From DASQFQ01 sp963722815 (GTDB taxonomy: Bacteria; Actinomycetota; Thermoleophilia; Solirubrobacterales; Solirubrobacteraceae), in NCBI GenBank assembly GCA_963722815.1, contig CAVROM010000001.1, positions 62,001-126,000 on the forward strand: a DNA stretch of 64,000 nucleotides, given 5' to 3'. The first letter of the stretch is position 1. Each line of letters opens with the position of its first letter. A program made the translations under genes and the position numbers. Under the pieces are notes generated by a model. That model had not been told where the DNA came from, did no database searches, and worked only from the letters and a program-made list of their open reading frames with translations. Below are positions 44,007 to 52,768 of the stretch, piece after piece.

Positions 44007-44360
44007 ATGCCTCCGGGTTACGCGGAGGCGCAGCAGCTGGAGCGGGCGCGCTGGCGGCGCTCGACCCGAAGCCGCCGGGTGGCGCCGGCCAACGGCGCTC
44101 GAAGGGGGGCGGGCCCGGCCGTTTGAGACGTCCAAGGGACGGGCGGGCGTGTACGGCGCGGCGCGAACCGCGAGGTCCTCGCTGCCGTGCGCGAATGGCC
44201 CGGTACGACGGCGCGGCAGATCACCGACCTCACGGGGATCGAGCGGGTGACCGTTGCGAGAACGCTCACCGGGCTCGCCGCCACCGGCGTGCTCGAGCGC
44301 GGCGAGCTGCCCGGGGGCGGGGTCGGGTTCCGGCCCGCCCGCGCTGGGGCAGCGGACTGA
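44007..44360 (+). CDS. Small winged-helix DNA-binding protein (frame breaks)
   Basis: The C-terminal part reads EVLAAVREWPGTTARQITDL, TGIERVTVARTLTGLAATGV and LERGELPGGGVGFRP, a clear winged helix of the kind found in many small Thermoleophilia proteins. The start MPPGYAEAQQLERAR is in the same frame. The basic linker between them (LAALDPKPPGG) is shifted, with compensating indels near 44055 and 44120. The restored protein is about 117 aa with an N-terminal coiled coil. It is probably a regulator with unknown targets. Confidence 0.55.
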
Positions 44361-44576
44361 TCGGTCACTGTTCGTCGGCACCAGGAGCGCCCGTCGCGGA
44401 GCGCGTTGACGCTACGGCGCCGATACGCTCGCGGGCGCACTGAGCAATCGCCCGGTGCCGCGGGCCGGGACGCTCCACCGTCCCCGGCCCGCCCTTGTTG
44501 GTGGCGAGCTGGACCCTGGCTAGCCTGCAATCGCAGGCCGCGCTAGATGTTGAGCCCGGTGACCTTCCGAACGCGG

Positions 44577-45419
44577 TCGATGGTGGCATCGCTGGAAGCT
44601 CGCCAGCGAGGCCGAGCGTGCGTCGTGGGCGCGTCTGCGGACGCGCCCGCGCCGCGGCCGCGGTCGTGTCCGTGGGCGCTGACCGCCGAGGCTGAGCAGG
44701 CGATCCTGACGCGCGGGAGAAGACCCACTACGGGCCGATGCGGCTGCAGTTTTTGACCGGCCGGCATCGTTCGACGATCTGAGAAGGTGCTCGCGCGTCA
44801 CAGCGTCTCGCGTCGGCGCCGCAGCCAGCCGCGGCAGAGCAGCCGCCGCTATGAGTGGGCCGAGGCCGGCGCGCTGTTGCACATCGACGCGTTCGAGCTG
44901 CCCAAGTTCGACGTCCCGGGCATGGGCGACCGGCGAGCGCGCCGAGCAGCACAAGACCCGCCGAGCCGGCAAGGTCAAGTGATCGGCGTCATCGACGACC
45001 ACACCCGCCTGGCCTACTGCGAGCTGCACAGCGCCGAGACCGCGCTCACCGTCTCGGCCACCCTGCGGCGCGCCGCCGACTGGTTCACCGAGCAGGGCTG
45101 CGGGCCCGTCCAGGCGGTCATGAGCGACAACGCCAAGTGCTACGCCACCAGCCACGCGTTCCGCGACACCCTCGCCGAGCTCGGCGCCCGCCACATCCTC
45201 ATCCCGCCCTACACACCGCGCTGGAACGGCAAGATCGAACGCTTCTTCGGCACCCTCGACACCGAATGGGCACACGGCCGCGTCTGGCCCGACAGCACCC
45301 GACGCGACCGCGCCCTGGCATCCTTCATCCGCTACTACAACCGCCGCCGGCCCCACTCAGCCGCCGGCGGCCGACCACCCATCACCCGCGTTCACCAAGT
45401 CCGCGAGCAGGACAGCTGA
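44577..45419 (+). pseudogene. IS481-family transposase (frame breaks, N-terminus incomplete)
   Basis: Pieces in order: RWWHRWKLASEAERASW, CPWALTAEAEQAIL, REKTHYGPMRLQFLTGRHRS, VLARHSVSRRRRSQ, YEWAEAGALLHIDAFELPKF (first Asp), VIGVIDDHTRLAYCELHSAE, VQAVMSDNAKCYATS (second Asp), YTPRWNGKIERFFGTLDTEW (Glu) and SFIRYYNRRRPHSA. The rve core is complete. Indels near 44712, 44790 and 44950 break the first half, and no proper N-terminal start is visible. Confidence 0.78.
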
Positions 45420-45451
45420 TATGGACGGCCGTTTGTCAAGTTGGCAGCACG

Positions 45452-45478
45452 AAAGGCCCTGCTCCGGCGGGTCTTTTT
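45452..45478 (+). terminator. Intrinsic terminator after the IS481 transposase
   Basis: AAAGGCCC-GC pairs with GC-GGGTCTTT around a TCCG loop, with one bulge, followed by a run of five T. It lies 33 bp after the transposase stop. Confidence 0.7.
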
Positions 45479-45699
45479 GTTGGTCGAGGGGGCGGCGGGT
45501 CGGCCCGGGTTGCGCGACGCGCGGTCAGGCTGATATTCGCGGATCCGGGTGGCCGCAGGACCGGGTTTCGTCTCAGCGCCCGCGGTCTAGGATCGAGCGT
45601 GGCCCCGTGGGGTTGCTCATAGCTGAATCGCGGATGCGCTGGCGCGAAGTGGGGCCGTCCCTGCCGCCTCCTCGACCAACGTCGTGCTGTTGGCCGGGG

Positions 45700-46783
45700 T
45701 CAGTCGGCGGTGGTGACCGCCCAGCAGAACCCGGCCAGCTCCCGGCCGACCGCGACCGCGACGATCGTGCGCCGCTTGCCGCGCTGGGCGTCGAGGCGCT
45801 GCCAGGTCCGATGCAGGCGTCGCTGGGCTTGCCAGCTGATCGCGGTCACGTGCTGAGGCTGGCCGTCCTGGCGGCGCGCGAGCTCGCGTCCGACCCGGGG
45901 CGCCTTGCGGTAGTGCCAGGCGGCCTCGACCAGCAGCCGGCGGGCGTGCTGGCTGCCGGACTTCGTGATCGACCCGAGCCGGCGCTTGTCGCCGGTTGAG
46001 TGCTCTGACGGGACCATCCCGAGGTAGCTCATCAACTGCCCGGGCCGTCGGAAGCGATCGAAGTCGCCGATCTCGGCGCAGAGCCCGAGCGCCGAGAGCG
46101 TGTCGATGCCGCGCAAACAGCGCAGCCGCGCGACTTCGTCGGCCCACGGCGAGCCAGCGATCAGGGCCGTCATCTGGCGCTCGAGGCTGTCGCGGCGGAC
46201 GAGGAGGGCGTCGATCGCGCCGAGACTGTCTTCGAGGGACGATCTGCGCGACCGGCTCCCCCAGCGTGACGGCAGCCAGCCACTGCCGGTGCGCCTGGGT
46301 CCAGTTGTTGCCCGCCCACCGAACGTCGTGACGCAGCAGCAGCTTGCCGACCCGGTGGCGCATCCGCATCAAATCGCCCCGCAGATCCTCACGGGCCCGG
46401 ACGAGATCTCGCAACGCTTCCTCATCGGTCGCCGGGACCCGCACCGGGTGCAACTCGCCGGCCATCAACAACCGCGCCAACCGCTCGGCGTCGCGACGGT
46501 CAGTCTTGACGCGATCCTGCGGCGCCTGCGGGATCTTGCCCGGCGCCGCGACCACGCACCCCACGCCCATCCCAGCCAACTCACGCGCGAGCCCGAACCC
46601 CGTCGGCCCAGCCTCATAGGCCACCCGAGCCGGCCCTGGCAACGCCCGACAGAACGCCGCGACCTCGCTCGTCTGACCCGACAACCGCGCGAAGCGCAAC
46701 TCACCCGACTCGCCGTCGATCGTCGCAGCGATCACCTTCGCCGCGTGGACATCCAGACCAGCCCAGCTGCGAACCTGTGCCAT
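45700..46783 (-). CDS. IS110-family transposase, copy 3 (frame broken in the middle)
   Basis: The N-terminal half starts MAQVRSWAGLDVHAAKVIAA and includes RVAYEAGPTGFGLARELAGM and VKTDRRDAERLARLLMAG. Near 46235 the frame shifts, one base apart, to MTALIAGSPWADEVARLRCL, RGIDTLSALGLCAEIGDFDR, LMSYLGMVPSEHSTGDKRRL, SITKSGSQHARRLLVEAAWH and a C-terminal ELAGFCWAVTT. The restored length is about 361 aa, normal for IS110. The RuvC Asp (GLDVH) and the Transposase_20 Ser region (SEHSTG) are both present. Confidence 0.83.
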
Positions 46784-47248
46784 GTCGGCACCCCCATGAT
46801 TGCGGTCGCCGCCGAGGCCACTCCTCGACGGTCAACCCGCGCACCTCATGCGCGGGTGCCGACCCTCACATCCTCAGCGGACGATCAGCCCGACCGGCCA
46901 TATGGTCTAGGCCCTCGACAGAGGTGAGGACCAGCGTCACATTGGCGAATATTGTGTCGGTCAGCCGCCGGAATGTCTGGCGGGCTCGCGTCCTCTCGTG
47001 GCTGTGGGTGCCCCCTGATCGGGCTGATCGCGGGGTAGGCCAGGGAAGCCGCAGGGAGGATGACGATCCTGGCCGTCCCTGCGACAGCGCAGCCGCAGGC
47101 CCGGAGCTCGGTCACGATGTTGTGTACGTCGTGGTTGGGGTTTGCATAGACTCGTTCACGCCGTCCATCGGCGTACTGCCACCAAGGTTGTTGGCGGTCG
47201 GGCGCGCCGCAAGAAAAGTTGGGGGCTGAACCCCAAGCGCTTACTGGG
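46784..47248 (-). other. Non-coding flank of IS110 copy 3 with strong hairpin (possible bridge RNA)
   Basis: About 465 bp with no credible gene. Right upstream of the transposase start lies an 8-bp perfect stem, ACCCGCGC/GCGCGGGT with loop ACCTCAT (46835-46857). It is preceded by CACCCCC and followed by GCCGACC. The position agrees with where IS110-subgroup elements encode their bridge RNA. The part from 46990 to 47248 shows nothing recognisable. Confidence 0.35.
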
Positions 47249-48762
47249 GAGGTTGTCCCGTAGCTCGTAGAACTTGATGGACGGCGGTCCTCCCGCCTCG
47301 TCCGCTGCTGTTGGCAGCGTGGCGAGTGCGAACAAGTCCATCGAGACAGGAGGACCGCCATGGGAACCGTAGATCACGTCGCCGACGAGGTGGTCGGCGC
47401 GGGCCGTATCGAGCGGCTGCCGCAACGGGTTCAGGACGCGCTGGGTGAGCTGGCCGGCGCAGCGAAGGAAGGGCTGCTGGCGCTGAGCGTCGGCGTCGGG
47501 CTGGGCGTGCTGCACGAGATCATGGAAGCCGAGGTCGACGAGGTCGTCGGCCCGAAGGGCAGACACGATCCCGACCGCGCCGCGGTCCGCCACGGCCACG
47601 AGAGCGGCGAGGTCACGCTCGGGGGCCGCCGGGTGCCGGTCAGCCGGCCGCGCGCCCGGACCGCCGACGGCGAGCGCGAGGTCGAGTTAGACACCTATGC
47701 GCACTTCGCGGCGCGTGACCAGCTCGCCGACGTGATGCTCGAGCGGATGCTGGCCGGCGTCTCGACGCGCCGCTACGCGCGGACCGGTGAGCCGGTCGGC
47801 AGCGACATCGACGAGCTCGCCCGGTCGACGAGCAAGTCGGCGGTCAGCCGCGAGTTCGTTTCGCGCACGCGCGAGCACCTCATCGATCTCATGTCGCGGC
47901 CGCTCGGGGACCTGCGCCTCGCGGTGGTGATGCTCGACGGCATCGAGCTCAAGGGCCGCTGCTGCGTCGTCTGCCTCGGCATCGACACCGACGGCATCAA
48001 GCACCCGCTCGGGCTGTGGGACGGGTCCACCGAGAACGCCACCGTCGCGACCACGCTGCTCTCGAACCTCACCGGCCGCGGCCTCGATGTCGACCAGGGC
48101 GTGCTCGTCGTGCTCGACGGCGGCAAGGCGCTGCGCAAGGCCGTCAACGACGTCTTCGGCGTCCACACCCCGGTCCAGCGCTGCGTCCGCCACAAGGAAC
48201 GCAACGTGCTCGATCACCTGCCCGAGCACCAGCGCGACACCGTCCGCCGCCGGCTGCGCGGAGCTTGGGCGCTCGACGACCACGACGCCGCCCTGCAACG
48301 GTTGCGCGTGCTCGCCGACGAGCTCGCACGCACCGATCCGGGCGCCGCCGCGTCGCTGCGTCGAGGGCATGCACGAAACGCTGACCGTGACCAGGCTCGG
48401 CGTGACCGGCCAGCTCAAGCGCACGCTCGCATCGACGAACCCATGCGAGTCGATGATCGAGACCGTCCGCCGCACCAGCCGCAACGTCAAGCGCTGGAAG
48501 AACGGCGACATGTGCCTCAGGTGGACCGCCGCCGGCATGCTCGAAGCCGAGCAGCAGTTCCGCAAGATCATCGGCTTCAACGACCTCGCCAAGCTCGCCA
48601 TCGCCGTCGAGCAAGACGTCGCCGCCAAGCGTGCCGCCGCCTTCACCAGCCAGCCGCTAAACGCCTCACCGACCGCGGCGCCGGAGGTCGCCGCTACCAC
48701 CGCCTGAGATAATTCACTCAAGGACCGCCGTCACGAAGTTCCACGACGAGCGGGACATCCTC
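47249..48762 (+). mobile_element. IS256-family insertion sequence, copy 2 (inverted relative to copy 1)
   Basis: Ends begin GAGGTTGTCCCG (left) and GAGGATGTCCCG (right, complement), with the inner GGCGGTCC block shared with copy 1. The flanking 8 bp differ (TTACTGGG and GAGACCAG), so no target duplication remains. It is opposite in orientation to the copy at 33.8-35.3 kb. Confidence 0.9.
47360..48707 (+). CDS. IS256-family transposase, copy 2 (one extra base)
   Basis: ATG 47360 has AGGAGG eight bases upstream. It follows copy 1 closely: HGHESGEVTLGGRRVPVSRP, VVMLDGIELKGRCCVVCLGI, VLDGGKALRKAV and QRCVRHKERNVLDHLPE. At about 48360 one extra base (CTGCGTCGAGG instead of CTGCGCGAGG) shifts the frame. 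The other frame then gives GMHETLTVTRLGVTGQLKRT and TNPCESMIETVRR with the catalytic Glu. Comparison with copy 1 supports a single insertion. The restored length is about 449 aa. Confidence 0.88.
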
Positions 48763-48857
48763 GAGACCAGGGAGGATGCGTTCCAGGAGGCTTGCGTGCG
48801 GGCTGAGCGTTCGTGTCGCGGGCAGAGTGAGGGCGAGGTCTTCACGTGGCTCAGTAC

Positions 48858-48886
48858 GACTACCTTACGTACCTTAGATACTAAGG
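48858..48886. repeat. Short repeat A related to the 46-bp direct repeats
   Basis: Contains ACTACCTTACGTA followed by CCTTAGATACTAAGG. The same words, ACTACCTTACGTATCTAAGG, form the core of the direct repeats at 52.48 and 55.15 kb. It lies between the IS256 end and the stop codon of the surface-module gene, whose stop it overlaps. Confidence 0.55.
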
Positions 48887-49654
48887 GTTTGCGGGTTCGG
48901 TGGGCAGCCTGATTCGTTGCTGCTGATCGCTCACCATGCTGTCCTCGAAGACGAGCGCCAATCGGTGTGCTCGCGCAGGGACGCGGAAGCCGAGTTGGAC
49001 AAGGGCGGCTTGTCCGCGGTCCAGGGCGCCTTGAGTAGACAGCTCGCGCGGTCCGGTGCCCCCGCGGAAATCGCCCACGTATGCGGTCCCATTCGCGTCG
49101 ATGAGCCGGTAGCTCAGGCGGATGGGGTCAAAGTGACGGCGTGAACGGTTGCGCGCTTGGACCGCGACGGTGACCCAGGTGCGACCGCGCCCAGGCGGCC
49201 GGTTCAGGATCTCCTGGGCCCAGCGCGCTCGGCGCTCGAGGTGCACGACGAAGGTCGCCCCGCGCACCGTGAAGGCGAGATCAGGTTTGTGGCTTCGCAC
49301 CACAAGTTCGGGGGGGGCCGCCGCGCGGGTGACTGACCGGACCTTGCCGGGCCCCGACCTGCTCTCATCGGAACGCGCGACGACCAGCACTACGATCGCG
49401 AGAGCGATCGCGCAGCTTGCAGCGGCGAGCGCGGGCCATCCGACCGCGCGGGCAACCGCGACGCGCCAGGCGTGCGGCGTGGCGCGCAGCGAGGGCGGCG
49501 AAGGCTCCAGAGCCGTCCGGTAGCGCTCCACCAACCCGCCGACGACGAAAGCAAGCCCCACTAGCAGAACGCGCAGATGGCTCGGAACGACAAGCCAGCC
49601 GGCCGCCAGCACGGCCGCAGCGGCCAACACCGCCCGGACGCCGCGACCGCTCAT
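48881..49654 (-). CDS. Membrane protein of the surface module (function unknown)
   Basis: 257 aa. Two N-terminal hydrophobic segments (AVLAAAAVLAAGWLVVPSHL and RVLLVGLAFVVGGLVERY), a loop and a third helix (ALAAASCAIALAIVVLVVA) are followed by an extracellular beta domain: TWVTVAVQARNRSRRHFDPI, LSYRLIDANGTAYVGDF, LVQLGFRVPARAHRLALVFE. This resembles DUF4352-like immunoglobulin-type domains. The ATG at 49652-49654 overlaps the stop of the upstream gene, so translation is coupled. Confidence 0.7.
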   Translation of the reverse strand: MSGRGVRAVLAAAAVLAAGWLVVPSHLRVLLVGLAFVVGGLVERYRTALEPSPPSLRATPHAWRVAVARAVGWPALAAASCAIALAIVVLVVARSDESRSGPGKVRSVTRAAAPPELVVRSHKPDLAFTVRGATFVVHLERRARWAQEILNRPPGRGRTWVTVAVQARNRSRRHFDPIRLSYRLIDANGTAYVGDFRGGTGPRELSTQGALDRGQAALVQLGFRVPARAHRLALVFEDSMVSDQQQRIRLPTEPANP

Positions 49655-50512
49655 GCGGTGCGCCTTCGGCGGCCCGTGATCAGCAGACCGGCTGCAAAGG
49701 CAACCAACGCCAGAGCGATCGCTTGGCGCCAGGGGACACCCAAAAGCCATGCGAGATCTTCCGCAGACGGCCGGCTCGTACAGCGGCTCGTATGTCGAAG
49801 TGGCCGAACAGGGGCGGATCGGCCCACATCAGCCGGAACGCCCGTTCTTCGCCCGGGTACAGGGGACCCCTGAACGGCAGCGTGGCCTTGACGTTGCCGC
49901 TCCCGAGGACGCGGAGCGCCCCAGGGTTCTCCCGATCGAAGTTCAGGCGGACGTTGCCGGTGTTGCGGACAGTCACCTTGCCCGACACCGCCAACCCCCG
50001 CTGATCCGCGGCGCGCGCAGGTCAAGCAGCGCGGCCGCGGGCCGCAAGCGGCCGCGGACGCGCACCGTCAACCGCACCGCCACGGCCTGGACGAGGGTGG
50101 TTCCCCCAACCGCAGGGGACAGGCGCTTGACGGTCAGCGCCGTCACGTGGTCGCCGGGCTCCGCATCCGCCGGGACGCGAACCGTGAACTGAACCGGCTG
50201 CACGCGATCGGGCGTGCCCCTAAAGCGAGCCGGCGAAAGCTTGATCCACCGACTCGCGGAAAACCGATTGCTTCGCGACGTCCCGAAGGAGAACGCCCCG
50301 CCGCGCGTCTGGGAAACATCCTCTACGTCGACTGCAAAGCGCTGATCGCCTTCGCCGCGCAGCCGGACTTCGACCGTGCCGACAGCGACCCTGCCCGGCG
50401 CGCGGCCAAGCTCGAGGATCGTAGGCGAGACACTGAAATCGGCCCGCGCCGCGGCCGGGAGACTAAGCACCCCAAGCGCGAGCCACCCGACACCAGCGGC
50501 GGCTCGCCGCAC
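49651..50512 (-). CDS. DUF916/WxLIP-like surface protein (frame breaks)
   Basis: It begins at GTG 50510-50512 with a signal peptide (AGVGWLALGVLSLPAAARAD). A beta domain follows: FSVSPTILELGRAPGRVAVG, RWIKLSPARF, VQPVQFTVRVPADAEPGDHV. Near 50000 the frame moves to VSGKVTVRNTGNVRLNFDRE and VKATLPFRGPLYPGEERAFR. Near 49790 it moves again to a C-terminal helix (AIALALVAFAAGLLITGRRR). Signal peptide, two Ig-like domains and a C-terminal membrane helix with basic tail match the layout of the WxL-interacting DUF916 proteins of Firmicutes. The assignment is by layout and partial sequence resemblance only. Confidence 0.6.
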
Positions 50513-50532
50513 GAGAACGACGGTGCAGAGGC

Positions 50533-51105
50533 TCAGTTGGACGCCGTGAACGTCAACGTGCCGTTGACGTAGGTGCCGCCGGTTGCCGTGCCAGGCACCG
50601 TCAGCCCCAGCGAATAATCGAACTGGCTGCCGCCCCGCGGCGCACCGCTGATGATCGTCGTGTCCGTCGTCGGGCCCGCCGCCAGCGTGCACGGCGCCAG
50701 GGACGTGCACTTGTTGTTGGCCGGAGCTCCCGGCACCGCGCTGTTCGTCAGCTTGAGCGCGCTTCCGTTGATCGTCGTGCCGTCGTCGGTGCTCGTCAGC
50801 GGCGTCGACATCCGCGCCGCGACGCTCCACGACGCGTTGCTGGTCACACAGCCGGTGAACCCGGTCAGCGTCGAGCTCGCGCCCGCCGCCAGCGTGCCGA
50901 AATCGGCGGTCGGCATGTTCTGTTTACACCCGGTCACGCTGCCCCACGAAATCGTGCTCGCGACCGCGGCCGCAACCCCTTGCGGCTGCGTCGCCGTCGC
51001 CGCCCGACTCCACGAACTCGCGCTCAGCCACAACACCCCGGCCAGCACCACACACGCCAGCGCCACACCAGCACGCAACCCACGAGAAGCAACAAAAGAA
51101 GTCAA
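50533..51105 (-). CDS. Secreted Thr/Ser-rich surface protein (WxL-like or pilin-like)
   Basis: 190 aa from TTG 51103-51105, which has GGAGG eight bases upstream. A signal peptide (LRAGVALACVVLAGVLWLSA) is followed by a Thr/Ser/Gly-rich beta protein with four Cys arranged in two likely pairs (SVTGCKQNM, GFTGCVTSN, NNKCTSLAPCTL). It ends TYVNGTLTFTASN, typical of secreted domains that polymerise or bind walls. It is the first gene of a three-gene operon with the two membrane-linked proteins downstream. No W-x-L motif is present, so the WxL parallel rests on gene order. Confidence 0.65.
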   Translation of the reverse strand: MTSFVASRGLRAGVALACVVLAGVLWLSASSWSRAATATQPQGVAAAVASTISWGSVTGCKQNMPTADFGTLAAGASSTLTGFTGCVTSNASWSVAARMSTPLTSTDDGTTINGSALKLTNSAVPGAPANNKCTSLAPCTLAAGPTTDTTIISGAPRGGSQFDYSLGLTVPGTATGGTYVNGTLTFTASN

Positions 51106-51530
51106 CGGAAGGCCTCCAGAATCCGGGTTTGGCCGTCCGTGCCACACAGGCATCTGTCGACGGGATCGCGACAGACCATCGGGCCGATCGTCGAGCCCGA
51201 ACAGCGACCCTCTCCGATCCACTCGCCAATTGCAAGACCTCAACACTGGCGCACCGCGCACGGCGCGGACTGCGGCGCCGGACGCGCTACCGGGGCCATG
51301 ACCTCCAATTCGCCAAAGAGATCCCGAGGCACCGCCCGTGGGCCTGACCCACCAAGGGCCAAGCCCACCCCCGCGGCGGGCTGCTCGTTTCGTGGACGCA
51401 AGCGAGCGTCGTGGAGCTCGGGGAGACGCTCGCGCCGGACGGAGCGAGCGTCTCTACGCCGTGTCGACCCCGCGCCCGCTACGGACGCGACGAGCGGCAC
51501 TCACTGCGAATGCGGTCGGTGTCCCGCTGG
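51106..51530. other. Intergenic region with an 11-bp perfect hairpin
   Basis: About 425 bp without a gene. At 51423-51454 GAGACGCTCGC pairs perfectly with GCGAGCGTCTC around a 10-nt loop, 77 bp past the stop of the minus-strand GYD gene. It may end that transcript, though no T run follows. The part next to 51105 should hold the promoter of the surface operon. Confidence 0.5.
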
Positions 51531-51851
51531 TCAGGCGCCGGGCGGGCGGTACTCGACGGACCGCTTCGCCGCCGCATCGACCTCTTCCGGTGTCAAGAGC
51601 ACCACCGTTCGTACGGCTGCTCCGCCGGCCGAGTTGACGCTGAGAGCGACGGCTGCGGCGCTCTCGTTGTCAGGCAGATCGACGATCACATAGACGTCGT
51701 GGTCACCGAAGGCGAAGTAGAGGCTCTCGAGCTGACCACCCACGCTCTCGGCCAGCGCCGCGATTGCGTCACGCCTGCTGGTCCCGCCGGACCGCTGGAC
51801 ACCCTTCACGCCCTCCAGCGTGTAGGACGCCTCGATCAGATACTTGGGCAT
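51531..51851 (-). CDS. GYD-domain protein
   Basis: 106 aa: MPKYLIEASYTLEGVKGVQR, AIAALAESVGGQLESLYFAF, GDHDVYVIVDLPDNESAAAV and LLTPEEVDAAAKRSVEYRPP. It is a ferredoxin-like single-domain protein of the GYD family, named after a Gly-Tyr-Asp motif that here reads GDHD-VYVIVD. The function is unknown. The frame is intact with a good ATG at 51849-51851. Confidence 0.85.
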   Translation of the reverse strand: MPKYLIEASYTLEGVKGVQRSGGTSRRDAIAALAESVGGQLESLYFAFGDHDVYVIVDLPDNESAAAVALSVNSAGGAAVRTVVLLTPEEVDAAAKRSVEYRPPGA

Positions 51852-52064
51852 GAGCGCTCCTGACGGTTGAGTGGCGCGACCCTCTCAGCCGGGCCCGGAA
51901 AACCCAAACGACCGCCGCATCGGCGTCAGCCATCGTCCCACGGGCTGCCCTGGCGAGTGGGGTGCTCGCCGCATATCCCGACCTCGTCGAACGGTGAGAG
52001 CAGGCGCAGCTCGCGTGTGGGCGGGGTCTTGACCACAGCCCCCGCGTGGGGAGAAGATGCTCAA

Positions 52065-52244
52065 GTGCTGCTGGCCCTGCGTCTCGTCTACACGGCGGCT
52101 GTCATGGTCCTGGTGATCTGGCTGCTTCGGAGCGGCAACCCCGTTGGAGGCCTGCTTCTCGTACCAGCCGCCGCAATGTGGCTGCGACGAGAAGCCGAGT
52201 CTGGACGCCTCGTAGTGCACGCTCGTCGAGCGTTCCATCGATAA
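52065..52244 (+). CDS. Possible small membrane protein
   Basis: 59 aa from GTG 52065: LRLVYTAAVMVLVIWLLRSG forms one membrane helix, and NPVGGLLLVPAAAMWLRREA may form a second short one before a basic tail. The hydrophobic pattern is protein-like, but the ribosome-binding site is poor and the family is unknown. Confidence 0.3.
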   Translation: MLLALRLVYTAAVMVLVIWLLRSGNPVGGLLLVPAAAMWLRREAESGRLVVHARRAFHR

Positions 52245-52476
52245 CGATCCCTCCGGCCAGCTTCAGTTCGGCTCTCGCCACGACCTTCGCTCCGCCAGCA
52301 ATCTGCTGCCACCGACGATCCCGTGAGCCTCGTGCGTGAGTGCTGCTTCGCGCGAAACTGGGCACTGCGTTCTCGCCCCTTCGTGCCGGCGCTCTTCGCC
52401 CAAGGGGGCGGTGCGCATGCGCGTGTTCGATGCCGGCTCGCTGTCGTGATCGGACGAGTAGAAGCAGCGAGCTTCG
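52245..52476. other. Gene-free stretch before direct repeat B
   Basis: No frame with protein-like composition, no tRNA and no clear hairpin was seen here. Confidence 0.4.
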
Positions 52477-52522
52477 TGGAGCGTCGCTGAACCTAACTAC
52501 CTTACGTATCTAAGGCACACCG
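52477..52522. repeat. 46-bp direct repeat B
   Basis: It matches 55153-55198 at 43 of 46 positions in the same orientation. The core CCTTACGTATCTAAGG (52500-52515) is an inverted repeat with arms CCTTA and TAAGG. It lies downstream of the multicopper oxidase gene, 247 bp past its stop. Confidence 0.88.
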
Positions 52523-52768
52523 AGATTCCGCCGGGCGCATCAACTCGGTTGACACGCCTCGCGCCGCCTCCGCCTCCGCCTCCGCGACGGCACCAACCGT
52601 ATGCGGGCGGCCCGCACCCAACTTCGCAGCCGCTCGCGTGCCCAGCGGCAACGACACGGTGGCCGGGCGAGGAGGTCAACCTCCGCCAGGGTGGCTCGTG
52701 CTGCCGATTGTCAACGCGCTGAGGCGTACCCCCGGCTACTGCTATGGCGGGTGGTGGCTCTCGGGGGT

